Shown: positions 49,115 to 60,200 of the stretch, piece by piece
How positions within the stretch are numbered: the first letter of the stretch is position 1
Layout: every line of letters begins with the position of its first letter
Origin: Mycoplasmopsis verecunda
Lineage (GTDB): Bacteria > Bacillota_I > Bacilli_A > Mycoplasmatales > Metamycoplasmataceae
DNA: 64,000 bases
Assembly (NCBI RefSeq): GCF_033546915.1
Contig: NZ_CP137850.1
Location: 496,001 to 560,000 of the forward strand
Direction of reading: 5' to 3'
Program-made: the position numbers and the translations under genes
Notes under the pieces: model-generated
What the model saw: only the letters and a program-made list of their open reading frames with translations
What the model was told of the DNA's origin: nothing
Databases searched by the model: none

Positions 49115-49145
49115 ACTTTTAACTCTATATATAAGAGTTAAAAGT
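49115..49145. promoter_or_regulatory. 12-bp perfect inverted repeat in divergent promoter region
   Basis: ACTTTTAACTCT and AGAGTTAAAAGT are exact inverted copies around ATATATA. It sits between two divergent genes with no gene end nearby, so an operator is more likely than a terminator. Confidence 0.45.
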
Positions 49146-49289
49146 ATTTAAAATGTGAAAAAAAATAAAAAAATAAGGCGATTTTTAACACAAAAATACT
49201 TTTAGCTCTATTACATAGCATTTTTTACTCGAATATTTGCACTATAAATATGTCTGGATTTATTTTGGTATATATATTATATTAATAGA

Positions 49290-49295
49290 TATAAT
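49290..49295 (+). promoter_or_regulatory. Putative -10 box of the S1-GPI-like operon
   Basis: TATAAT, 52 bases before the ATG at 49348. No convincing -35 is seen, which is usual in mycoplasmas. Confidence 0.4.
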
Positions 49296-49318
49296 TAAAT
49301 TATATATTTAATTTGATT

Positions 49319-49350
49319 GAAAGGTGCGAAGTGATTTCGCAAATAATATG
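49319..49350 (+). promoter_or_regulatory. Ribosome site separated from its start by a hairpin
   Basis: GAAAGG (49319-49324) is followed directly by TGCGAA-GTGAT-TTCGCA (49325-49341), a 6-bp hairpin, then AATAAT and ATG (49348). Linear spacing is 23 bases, too long. Looping out the hairpin leaves six bases, the normal distance. Confidence 0.5.
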
Positions 49351-49788
49351 GAAAATAAATTAACATACTATAATGGTCAAATCGTAACTGCAAAAGTTAT
49401 TAGAACTGGATCAAAATTCACATTACTAGAAGATAAAGATAAAAATAAATTCATCATATATAAAAATGAAATAACTGATTTTAGAAATATACAAATAAAT
49501 GATATTTTACAAATTCGAGATATAGTAAATTTTGTAGTAATTGGTTATGATCAAGATACAAAACAATATATAGGTTCATTTAAGAAAAATCACCCTAATT
49601 TTTTAAGAAGTGAAAGATATTATTCATTAGCTAGAAGTCCTAAAAACGAGCTTAAAGAAACAAAAAATGGTTTTAATAATCTAATTAAATTTACTTTAAG
49701 TTATATTTTACCTAATGAAGAAAATAATAATGATAATGGCGATTTAGATAACAATAGTGAAATAGAAAAACCTGAACAAAATAATTAA
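49348..49788 (+). CDS. S1-like RNA-binding domain protein
   Basis: 146 residues. The N-terminal 70 residues resemble an S1/OB fold: YYNGQIVTAKVIRTGSKFTL, FIIYKNEITDFRNIQINDIL, VNFVVIGYDQDTKQYIGSFK. A middle segment RYYSLARSPKNEL is followed by an acidic Asn/Glu-rich tail. Known: short S1 proteins such as YugI bind RNA or ribosomes and often lie next to pgi in Firmicutes. I chose ATG 49348; a GTG at 49324 in frame lacks a ribosome site. It is 15 bases from the next gene and cotranscribed with it. Confidence 0.75.
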   Translation: MENKLTYYNGQIVTAKVIRTGSKFTLLEDKDKNKFIIYKNEITDFRNIQINDILQIRDIVNFVVIGYDQDTKQYIGSFKKNHPNFLRSERYYSLARSPKNELKETKNGFNNLIKFTLSYILPNEENNNDNGDLDNNSEIEKPEQNN

Positions 49789-49803
49789 TAAAGGAATTTT
49801 TTT

Positions 49804-51060
49804 ATGTCCTTAATAACAATAAAAACAAAATATTATCAAGAAAAATCACAACTAGAGAATGAAAATAATATTTCAAACGAGATTATAAATAAAGTTAAAT
49901 CATTAAATTTTAAAGGTTCATCATTTTTAGGATTTGATGATATTGCATTAAATTTTAAAATCAATGGTATTGAAAAAATAGTTGAATTTTGTAACAAATT
50001 ATATCGTAGACAAACTAATACTCTTATAATTTGGACTCAAAAACAAAATCAATTAGCTATTGAATCTTGTTTACAGTTTATTTTTGGTAAAAGTGATTAT
50101 CACAAGAAACAAAAAATTGAATTAGTTTTTATTAATGAACAATTACCTGAACAAAATGTTGTTAATATAATTAATTATTACTTAAATAAAAATAATCAAG
50201 ATAACATTGCTTTGCTATTTTTAGATTCCTTAGGGCATGACGATAATCAACAGCAATCTATTAAAAACTTTATTTCGAAATTCAATTACCAATCTAGTGA
50301 ATTCTTAATTAAAAAATCGGTGTATTTTATAGGCAGAAAAAATATTTTCGGAAATGTTGATAATATCTCAATCCCAAGAGAAAATGCTTTTTTCGTTTCA
50401 AATGATATTCATCCGAATTTTTCACTATTAAGCGAAATCGGATTGATATTATTAGCAACTCAAGGTATTAATATTGAAAAATTAATTAATGGATATACTG
50501 AAGCAAACAAAAATGTGCTGAATCCTGATATTTATTTTAATAATGCATTAAAATTAGCCTTATATTTAAATGAAAATGATATGCAAAATCAACTTGAAGG
50601 ATTTAATAATATCAATATTGCTTATGACTTATTTTTACAAAAATATGTTGAATTTTATAGTTCAAATTTAAATCAAATTAGTTTAATTCAAAGTATTTTA
50701 AATACTTCGGCATTATTCCCGAATGATATCCCGGCTCAATCAGAAAATATTCTTTCGGGTAATAGAAATAAATTCGTTATTTTTTGAATTTTAAAACAGA
50801 GATATTTTGATTATCAATTATCTTCAAATATTGATAATGATGACTTAATCGATCAATTAAAAAACTATACTATGAATCAATTTAATGAGAAATCATATGA
50901 TGTTTTTCAAAACTATTTAACAAGCTTTAATGATGATGTTAAATCAATTGAAATACAAATTGAAAACAATTCTGAAGAAGCTTTAGGTGAATTGATTTCA
51001 TTAGCTTACTGAAGTAAAATATTTTATTGCATAATGAATGATCTAGATGCATTCAAATAA
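49804..51060 (+). CDS. Degenerate glucose-6-phosphate isomerase homologue
   Basis: 418 residues, GPI length. Alignable regions: FLGFDDIALNF (usual GWxDLP), TLIIWTQKQNQLAIESCLQF (usual VVIGIGGSxLGA), IALLFLDSLGHDDNQQQSIK (usual ISKSGTTTEPA), FVSNDIHPNFSLLSEIGLIL (usual DVGGRFSVLTAVGL), and C-terminal SEEALGELISLAYWSKIF. The Gly-rich sugar-phosphate loop, the SGTTTE phosphate motif and the GGR motif are all replaced, so isomerase activity is unlikely. The frame is intact, with two TGA Trp codons (50787, 51010), which argues against simple decay. Downstream of an S1-domain gene as in pgi loci. The start follows AAAGGAA. Function unknown; a binding or structural role is inferred. Confidence 0.7.
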
Positions 51061-51079
51061 TTAAAAATTATTAATTTTT

Positions 51080-51109
51080 AGTCGCATTACAAGAAAAAGT
51101 ATTGCGACT
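51080..51109 (+). terminator. Terminator after the S1-GPI-like pair
   Basis: AGTCGCATTAC and GTATTGCGACT form a stem with one T-T mismatch and an 8-base loop, followed by TTTTCTTTT on the plus strand. Confidence 0.8.
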
Positions 51110-51204
51110 TTTCTTTTAAATTGACTAAAAGCGCTAAAATATAGTTATTTTAAATATAGAAATGTTTCCATATAGCAAACAGAAATAAAGCTTATTTTAT
51201 GGTA

Positions 51205-51227
51205 CTATTTATTTATTAAATAAATAG
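51205..51227 (+). promoter_or_regulatory. Palindromic hairpin just upstream of the 11-kb lipoprotein gene
   Basis: CTATTTATTTA and TAAATAAATAG are inverted copies around one T. It lies between a possible TACTAT -10 (51203-51208) and the ribosome site ATAGGAGAT. It may be an operator or a leader hairpin. Confidence 0.35.
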
Positions 51228-51243
51228 ATACATAGGAGATATT

Positions 51244-54200
51244 ATGAAAAAAAATAAACTATTAGTATCAACTGGACTACTTGCTTTTATTGGAGCTAGC
51301 GCACTGCTAAGTGCTTCATGTAAAGCACCAGGTTCATCACCAGCTATTTCATCTAGCGATCCATTAAATCATCATTTAACTAAACCTGGTTCTATAAACC
51401 CAATTAAACCAAAAGAACCATCAAAAATATTACCAGGCGACAAACCAATTGAATTACCATTGCCAGTTCAAGGTGATGATGTAATTACATTAAGAGCAAA
51501 ATCACCTAACTTTATTGCAAAGGACCAAAAAATTAAATATGTTGCTTTAGGCGATTCAATTACCGCTGGTTTTGATGGCGGATTATTACAAGATTACCCA
51601 GGTTCATTAAAAGATGGAAAAATTGAAGGAGCTTCATATCCTGCATTTTTATCTCAACTTCTTAATCAAGATGGACGTGTTGAAAGTTTCCAAAACTTTG
51701 CGGCTAGTGGTTCAAGAGCAATTGACTGAATTAAGATGTTTGATGCTCAATATCAAAATCCATTTAGTGATGAACCATCATGAGACAAACTTGACCATAC
51801 TTTTGCTGGAAGATTAGGTTTTGGTAAATTTAAATCAGGTTATGCACAAGAAATAGCTCAACAAAGTAAGCAAGCTTTAGCTGATGCTAACTTAGTTACA
51901 TTTTCTCTAGGTGCGAATGATTTCTTCTTCTTATTAATCAAACATGTTTCCCAAAATAAACCAATGGAAATTATTAATGAATTGAAGAAACCACATCCAG
52001 ATTACTTAAAAATCTATAAATTTGTGCATGATGCTTTAGATCTTACTATTCCTGAACTAGCTAACCGTGTACAAGTTTTAGCTGAAAAAATTGCTGAATT
52101 AGCACCAAAAGCTAATATTAACATAGTTATGTATCCAATGCCTATGTCTGGTATTAAGAAAGCATTGGATGATTTCATCCGTAATCTAGTTAAAGCAGAT
52201 TTACCAATTGATCCAGTTGTGTTATTACTTGAACAAATAAATCTCCCTTATAAACAAATTGCTAGTGCTTTTACTCAAAAGTATGGTAAAGATAATAGAA
52301 TTAGTGTAGTTAACGCTTATAATCCAACTTATTGATCTGCACACTCAGCTGATTTATCAGATGTGTATTTTGATATCCACCCAAATACTTATGGATACAA
52401 AAAACTTGCAATGGATATGTATCTAAAATTAACAAATCCTTCTATTTTATTAAAAAACTATGATCCTAATTTTGATTTCACTCAAGACTTCCTCGAAACA
52501 GATGCTACTATTTTAAAATACCAAATTGAAGTAGATAAAACTCCTGCCGAAGTAATTGGTGCAAATACCAAACAATATCTTGATAATAATGATGCATTTT
52601 TAACTGAAATTAATAAAACTCGTTCACCATATAACTATGGAGAAAGAGTACTTAGAATGTCTCAAACATTTAAAAACATTTCTACTGAAGTTATTCAAGC
52701 AGTAACAAATACATCAATTTATAAAGAATTAGATCCAGAAGGTAAATTAACTAATGTTATCTTAGATCCTGAAAATGATGGAGCTAATGGATTTGGTTCT
52801 ATTGTTCAAGAAATTATTAATGAAAAAATACTACAAAAAATTATTGGTGATTTCCAAGCTGAATTAACCGAAAAGAACAAAAAAGGCGAACTTGTTTTAA
52901 CTGATATTCCTAAAATTCTTATTAAACATGTTATTAATGAAGAAAACTTATTCAAGCTAATTAATGCATTGGCTAAAAGTAAATTCATTAATCACAATAA
53001 AGAAAGATTATCAGATGGAATTACTACTGTAATTAATAATTTATTCAAGAAATTCCAAGATACCATTGCAAATGGCATTGTTTCTGCATTAAACACTAAT
53101 TTAGAAAAATTTGGAATTAATCCTGGTGATGTTAAACTATTACTCATTGATATTATTAATTCATCAAACTTGAATAATATTTTAAATGCTTTAGTTACTA
53201 CATTTATCAGACAATCCGAAAGATTCCAAACAGTAAGTAATTACCCTGAATTAGTAAAAGCTTTCATTTCAGATGATGAAATGATTGAAAAATTATCTAA
53301 CTCATTATCAGATTTTGTTTGAACTACACTAAATAATCCAGCATTAAAATCAGCACTTAGAAAAATTGCTTGAGAACAAATTACTAAACATCATTTAGAT
53401 CATAATTTAACTGAACAAGGTTCAGATAAATTAGTTGATTCAGTACTTGATAATGTAATTAATTTTAGAGGTGAAAAAACCGATAAGTTTATTTCAGACT
53501 TTATTAAATTCTTCTTCTTAAACATGAGAGAAACTGAATTTAATAAACTTGATATAGCTCTTGTAAATGCGCTAAACCAAGCATTTAATACTTTAGTTAC
53601 TGATGGTGATGGTATTTCATTATCTCCATTAAAAGTTATTGATATTTTTGCAGATACTAAAATCATTTCAAATAATGTTGCTTTTATTAAGCAACTAGTA
53701 CAAAACATTATTGATCAAGCTCCAAATCTTAATCTAGCTGATGTTATTGTTAAATTATTACCACCTAGTGTTTCTCAATATGTACCAGCTGATGGTGTTA
53801 AAATACTATTCAATATTCTTGTTTCAAATGAAAATTCTCGTGCTATCTTACGCGAAATTTTAAATGGTGTTATTGATAGTTTTGATACATTCCAAGGCTC
53901 AAAAGATTTCGGTGAATTATTCCAAAAATTACTCAAATCAATTAATCTAGATACTATTAAAACTAATGTAACTTCACTTGCAAATGATTTATTAACACAA
54001 GATACAATTAAAGATACTATTATTACTTTATTACGTAAAATACTGGAAAATCTAAAAGAACAAACCAGAATCACAGATAGTGAAATATCAAGTTTCTTGA
54101 CCGATTTCAAAGCTGAAGCTTTCCCAATTATTAAACAGCTAAATACTTTAAATCCAATTATTGATAAATTATTTGAATTACTAGAAGCAATTAAAAACTC

Positions 54201-57200
54201 AACAAATCCTTTAGTTGATTTCAATAAATTACCTAGTGAATTAATTGAAGTTGCCAAAAAAGCTGTTTTCACAGATCCTTGATCTTTAATTAATAAGGTA
54301 TTAGATTCTAATTTAATAACTCACAATAAAGAATTCGTTAAGAAATTAGCTAAATTCTTCATTATACAAGCTAACCAAGATAATGCTTTAATTAAACAAA
54401 TTAAATCATTACTTATTAATGCTATTTCAGCAGCTAAATTAGATGATTTAATTGATAAAGATGAAGTTATTACAGTTTTAGGAAAAATTTTAGATAATCA
54501 ACAAACAACTAAATTACTTCCTATAGCAATTGATTTCTTAGTTGATAATTTAGATATTGTAAAACTTGCACAAAATCCGAAAGAATTAGTGGCTAAATTA
54601 CTTCAAAATAAAGCCTTTAAACAAATATTAAATCAAAACATTAAACCTATTTTAATTAATTTAACAAGTGATTTACAAATTAATAAAACATTAGCTAAAG
54701 TTATTAGAAAATTAGCTACAGATAATTGAATTAACATTGAAGATAACTATCTACCTGTATTTAATAAACTAGTTTCACACACATGAAATAATGTACTTTG
54801 AAACAAACAAGGTGCAATTAATGTTATTAATGCTGTAGTTGATTTTGTTGCTGATAATAACTATAATTTAGAAGAATTAATTGCTAAATTACCAAGTGTT
54901 GTTTTAAGTAACATAAATATTGATGCATTCTTATTAACTAAAGGTCTATTTACATTACCATTAGAAAAGAATGAATATAAGTTATATAAAGAATTTCTTG
55001 ATTCATTATTAAATCAATTACAAACTTTAGCAAGAAATAAAGATACATTTGTATCCAGGTTGGTTGAGAAAATACCTGTTCCATCACAAATTGCAAAGTA
55101 TCAAGTTACTGCACAAGAAATTCAAGTATTAGCCCTTAGAATCCTACAATCTGATTCATTAAACAAATTTGGTAAATCATTTACTCAATTTGTTATTGAT
55201 AATCAAGACAAATTTAAACAAGCTCAAAACTGAAGCGATTTTGTTTTAATCCCATTATCTGATGTTGAATTTATTAAAACAATTAAACCAATTGCTGTTT
55301 CAGCTATAAATAAAGCTAAAAACCAAAGCGAATTTGGTGTGATTAAAAAGACTCTTGTTGCTTATGGAAATGAATACTTATTAAATAACGAATCTATATC
55401 ATGATTATTTAAATCAAAATCATCTCCTGATGCAGCTAAGTTAAAAGAATTACTAAGTAGCTTATACGACTTAGTAATGCAATATGAAACTGAATTAAAT
55501 ATTATTGACACATTATTTGTTGGATTAGAGGAATTCGCTAAAGATGGTAATGCAACAACTTTTGAAGCTTTAGGTCAAAAGGTTATAGCTGAATTTAAGA
55601 AATTATTTGATAAACAACATTTAGAAACAAACATTATTAAATTACTTCACTTATTTGGAAAAACATTAATTTCTAAACACGGAAGTTATATTGAAGAAAT
55701 TATTCAAAACCTATACAATAAACTTGCTACAGATGAAAAATTTGTAAAACAAATTTATGAAGTAATCCCATTAAAAACTAGAGATAATATAGCTAAATAC
55801 ATTACATATGAACAAATTAATGATTTTGTTAAATTCCTTTTAAACAATAAAGATTTCAAAGATGTATTTAATAAAGAATTAAAAATTGTTCTTTCAACTT
55901 TAAATGAATTTAAAGCAATCAATAGTTTCGAAGACTTATTAAAAGTTGTTATCAAGAAAATAGATTTTGATTCTATTCATCAACAAATCCAAAACTTTAT
56001 TCAAGCGACTTTAAATGATGCTGCAATCAAACAGCACATTAAAGATGTTACTATTAACATTATTAAACGTCAATTTAGAGATATTTATGTAAATCAAAAA
56101 GCACAAGGTAGTGAATTAAATTACACAGAACAATTTGTTTCTGATGTGATTGATAACATTTTACCTTTGGGTAAAGATTTGGATTTATATAATCCAATTC
56201 TTTCATATATTTTTACGGCATTAAATAAGGCAAAAGAATCAGAAAATATTATTGAATTTGTTAAAACAATTCCAAATGAAATTCTAAATATTGTAAAAAG
56301 TAAATTTAATAATAATCCTAAAGAATTTATTATTAAAGTTTTAGATAGTCCAATTATTGTAAATAATAAAGAATACTTAAAAGTAGTTGCTAAAGCATTA
56401 TTAAATAAATATATTGCTACTCCTGCAGTTAAGAATTTAATTTCTAATTTAATCGATTCTAAATCTAAAGAAATTGAAAAATATGCAAATACAGAGCATA
56501 TTAAATCACTTATATTAGATATAGTACAAAATGCAAATACAGCTAATTTAATTTCTAAAGCAATTGATAGTGTATTAAGCATTCAAGACTTAAAATCACT
56601 AGTAAATAATCCATTAAATACAATATTTAATGTGTTAAAATCTTCAGAAATTCTAAATAGTAATAATGAAATTGTTGCTTTAATAAAACTAGCTTTACAA
56701 CATAATGCAATCAGTGATTTATTACAAACTTATGTTAATAAATACTTAATTAATCAAGGATTTTTAACTGACGAAAATAAATTACCAATCGGATTTTTCG
56801 ATGCAATAAGAAAAAGCTTAAACGACTTTATCTTTGATAATCCTAAATTCTTATCTCAAATTATTTCATTAGCTAAAGAATCAATTTTAGCCTCAAATAA
56901 TTTTGCAGAATTTGCAAATAAATTCGCAGCTAAAATTCCATCATTATTTAACTTAAGTGATTACTCACTAGTTAAATTATTATTAAATTCAAATATTTGA
57001 AATTATAAAGAACAATTACTTGCTATAGTAGATAAGTTATTTGATAAGCACAATGGATTATATGATTCAATTCTTCCTAAGTTGCAAACTTTAATTCCTG
57101 TTGATAAGCTTGCTAATGCATTACAAATTCAAAATAAAGAGCAAGTAAGCAATGTTATTAACCAAATTATTTCTTCAAGTGATTTTAAAGCAATTGCTCA

Positions 57201-60200
57201 TGAATCTCTAAAAGCTATTGTAAATAGTGTAAATAACGATAATAATGAATTATCATTAGCAAAAGCTGATAGCTACAATGATTTAGTAAAAGCATTAGTT
57301 AAAAATAATACATATGTTAGAACAATTAAACCCTATGTTATTAATCTTGTTAACATCGGAATTAAAGAATCAGGATTATTAGAAATTATTCAAAAAGTAA
57401 TTTCTCAAGCTTTACAAAAAGAAGATTTAGCATTTATCTTTAATGGTATTTCTTCAGAAGAATTACAATCATTAATTAAAAATATCATCGGAATCTATGA
57501 TGTAATTGATAAAAACTTTGGAGTTTCTGATCTAATATTTGAAACTTTAATTAGTCACATTAGAGTTAATGGAACTAACTTCACTAAATTAAATATCTTT
57601 GGTGTATTAAAATCGCTATTTACTGATAATGCAAATAATCCAGAATTTGAAGCAAAAGTTGCTAAAACGCTAGCTTCAATAGCAAGTTCAGAATTATTTA
57701 CAACAAATAAACCACAAATATCTAAAATTCTTGATAATGTATTTGGAAACTTATCTAAATCAGAAGACTTATCTTCAGTACCTGAATGAGTACAAAGATA
57801 TGGAACTAATGGTCCTAGAAAAGCAATTGAATTAGCTAATTCAATTATCAAGTTAATTCCACAAGGAACTAGAGATAAGATATTTAACAATGTAACACAA
57901 AGTAATTTTGAAAAAATTCTTGTTTTCATTTTAACTAATAATAATTTCCAAACAGCAGTTACTCAAGGAGTTAGAAATGTAGTTGAAAACATTAATCAAT
58001 ACTCTTCTGTAACTTCTTATGCTGATATTATTAAAACAACTGTTTCAATGGTTGATCTAGATACTTTAAAACAAAGTATTATTGGATTTAGTAATGATTT
58101 ATTATCTAATTCAACATTAAAAGATCTCTTAGAAGATACTATTTATAGAGCTTTAAGAAATATTGGTGTAAATGTAGATTCATATTCAGAAGCTAAAAAA
58201 GCAGCTATTAAGGCTCTTTCACAAAATGCTAAAGCTATTGTTGATAATTTAGAATTATTAACACCTATTATCGAAATAATCTTTAATGGAATTAAAACTG
58301 CTTCAGCACAAGAAAACCAAGAACAATTATTAGCAAGTTTAAGCTTAATTCCACAACAAATTGCTAAATTGGTTGATACCAATGTTAAAGCAAATCCTAA
58401 GAAATTTATTTCAAGAATGCTTAACATTCAGTTTGTTAAGAATAATTACACCAGCTACATAGAAATTGTCCAAGATGTCTTCTATGCATTAAGAAACAGC
58501 GGACAACTTCAAGAATTAGTTTCTAATCTAATTAATTCACTTGGTAATAATGCAGTATTTAACTATATATCTAAAGACAACTTAGTTTCACTAATTAATT
58601 TAATTATTGGTAAAGTAAGTAAAAATGGTGATACAGTTTCAGTTGATAAACCATCTGATTTCGATACTTTATTAAATACATATCTAGATGAAATTAAGAA
58701 ACCTGAATTCTTTAATCAATTACATGTTGAAAATATCTCAACATATCAACCTATTAAATTCATTTCAATTATTAATGATAATGAAGCCTTAAGAAATACA
58801 TTTACCAAGAACATTAGTTCAATTATTGATAGAGTAATTAAGTCAAATGAATTTAGCGATGTAGTTACTGATGTAACAAATAATTTAGCTAAAATCTTTA
58901 GAATTGATTTAGGAGATGTTGATAGAACTAAATTAACTAAAGAATTAATGACAGATCTAGTTTCATATCTACACAATACTCATATACTAGAAAGCACAAT
59001 TCAAAATATCTTATTATCTATTCTTGAAGTTTCACAATCTGAACATCAAGATAAAGGGTTTAGAGAAAAACTTCAATTAGCTCTTGAACTATTTGGTCAA
59101 GAAATGAAGAAATTAATTAACTTCAAGAAATATAAATATGTACAAGCAATATTCGAAAATGCACATAGTCTAGTTACAAATAAAACAGACTTAATTAAAG
59201 TTGTTGATGTGATATATGATGATATTTCACAACGTGATGAAGTTATTAATAAAATAATTACCGTTTCTGGTTTAGGAAATATTTTAGATAAATTTGATAT
59301 TTCATACCAAGTAGCTAATTTAGAAAACAATCCACTTGATACTTCTGGTGAGGCTATTGAATTAATTAAAGAAATCTTAAATCTTCCAGATGCTAAAAAC
59401 ACTCTTCATATTGTTCTTCAACATGTTTTAGAACAAAATAATTGAGCTAAATATGAAGCTATAAAAGTAACTACAGATGATAATGATTCTGAATCTAGTG
59501 CAGCTGATAAAGAAGCTTATTCTAAATTAATTAAAGTATTAGTTTCAGATAACGAATTTAAACAAAGTTTAATTTCATCAATTAGAAAATGAATTTATCA
59601 AATTAATAAGAGTGATAATTTCGCTAAAGTTCTAGCAAAAATAGCTCATAAAGTAATTATTAATATTGATTTTGATAAAATGAAAGCTACTTTGCCCGGA
59701 ATTCCTTTAGCTGATGGTGAATTAGCAACAAGTGCTCCAGATATTACGACATTCCCAATTAAAGATTTATTTAAAGGAATATCAAATCCAGAAGCTTTAA
59801 TAACAACATTAATTAAAAACTTTAATGAAATTGATGCAGCTTTAGATTTAATACCTCAATTATTTGAAGGATTAATTGAAACAGTATCACAAAATGGTAT
59901 AGATACAAATGGAAGTAAAATAGCTTCAAAATTACTTTCAGTACTTAAAGAAATTGCATTTAAACCTAATTTCCAAGCGAAATTAATTCAAGCAATGAAA
60001 TCAAATATTAATTATGTTAATGAACATAAGTTAAATAATGATGTTAAAAGTTTCTTTACAAATCTAACTAAATTTGTTACTTCAAACATTTCCTTTGGAA
60101 GCTTAATTTGAAAAGCTGTACCTAAAGAAGCAAATTGAATGAAACAGCTTATTGAAAAACTTCAATTAAGTGAAAACGATCTTGTTGGACTTGGTGTTAA

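Larger units (their letters stand above)
48988..49347. other. Divergent intergenic region with operator-like repeat
   Basis: No gene is seen. It holds promoters in both directions, a 12-bp inverted repeat (49115-49145), a plus-strand TATAAT (49290-49295), and the unusual ribosome-site hairpin before 49348. A poly-A-rich stretch lies at 49155-49180. Confidence 0.5.

Noticed and set aside
53775-54272. Minus-strand frames opposite the giant lipoprotein (also 56121-56582, 57555-57929, 58143-58427).
   Set aside because: Antisense shadows of a repetitive Leu/Ile-rich gene, without ribosome sites or recognisable domains.
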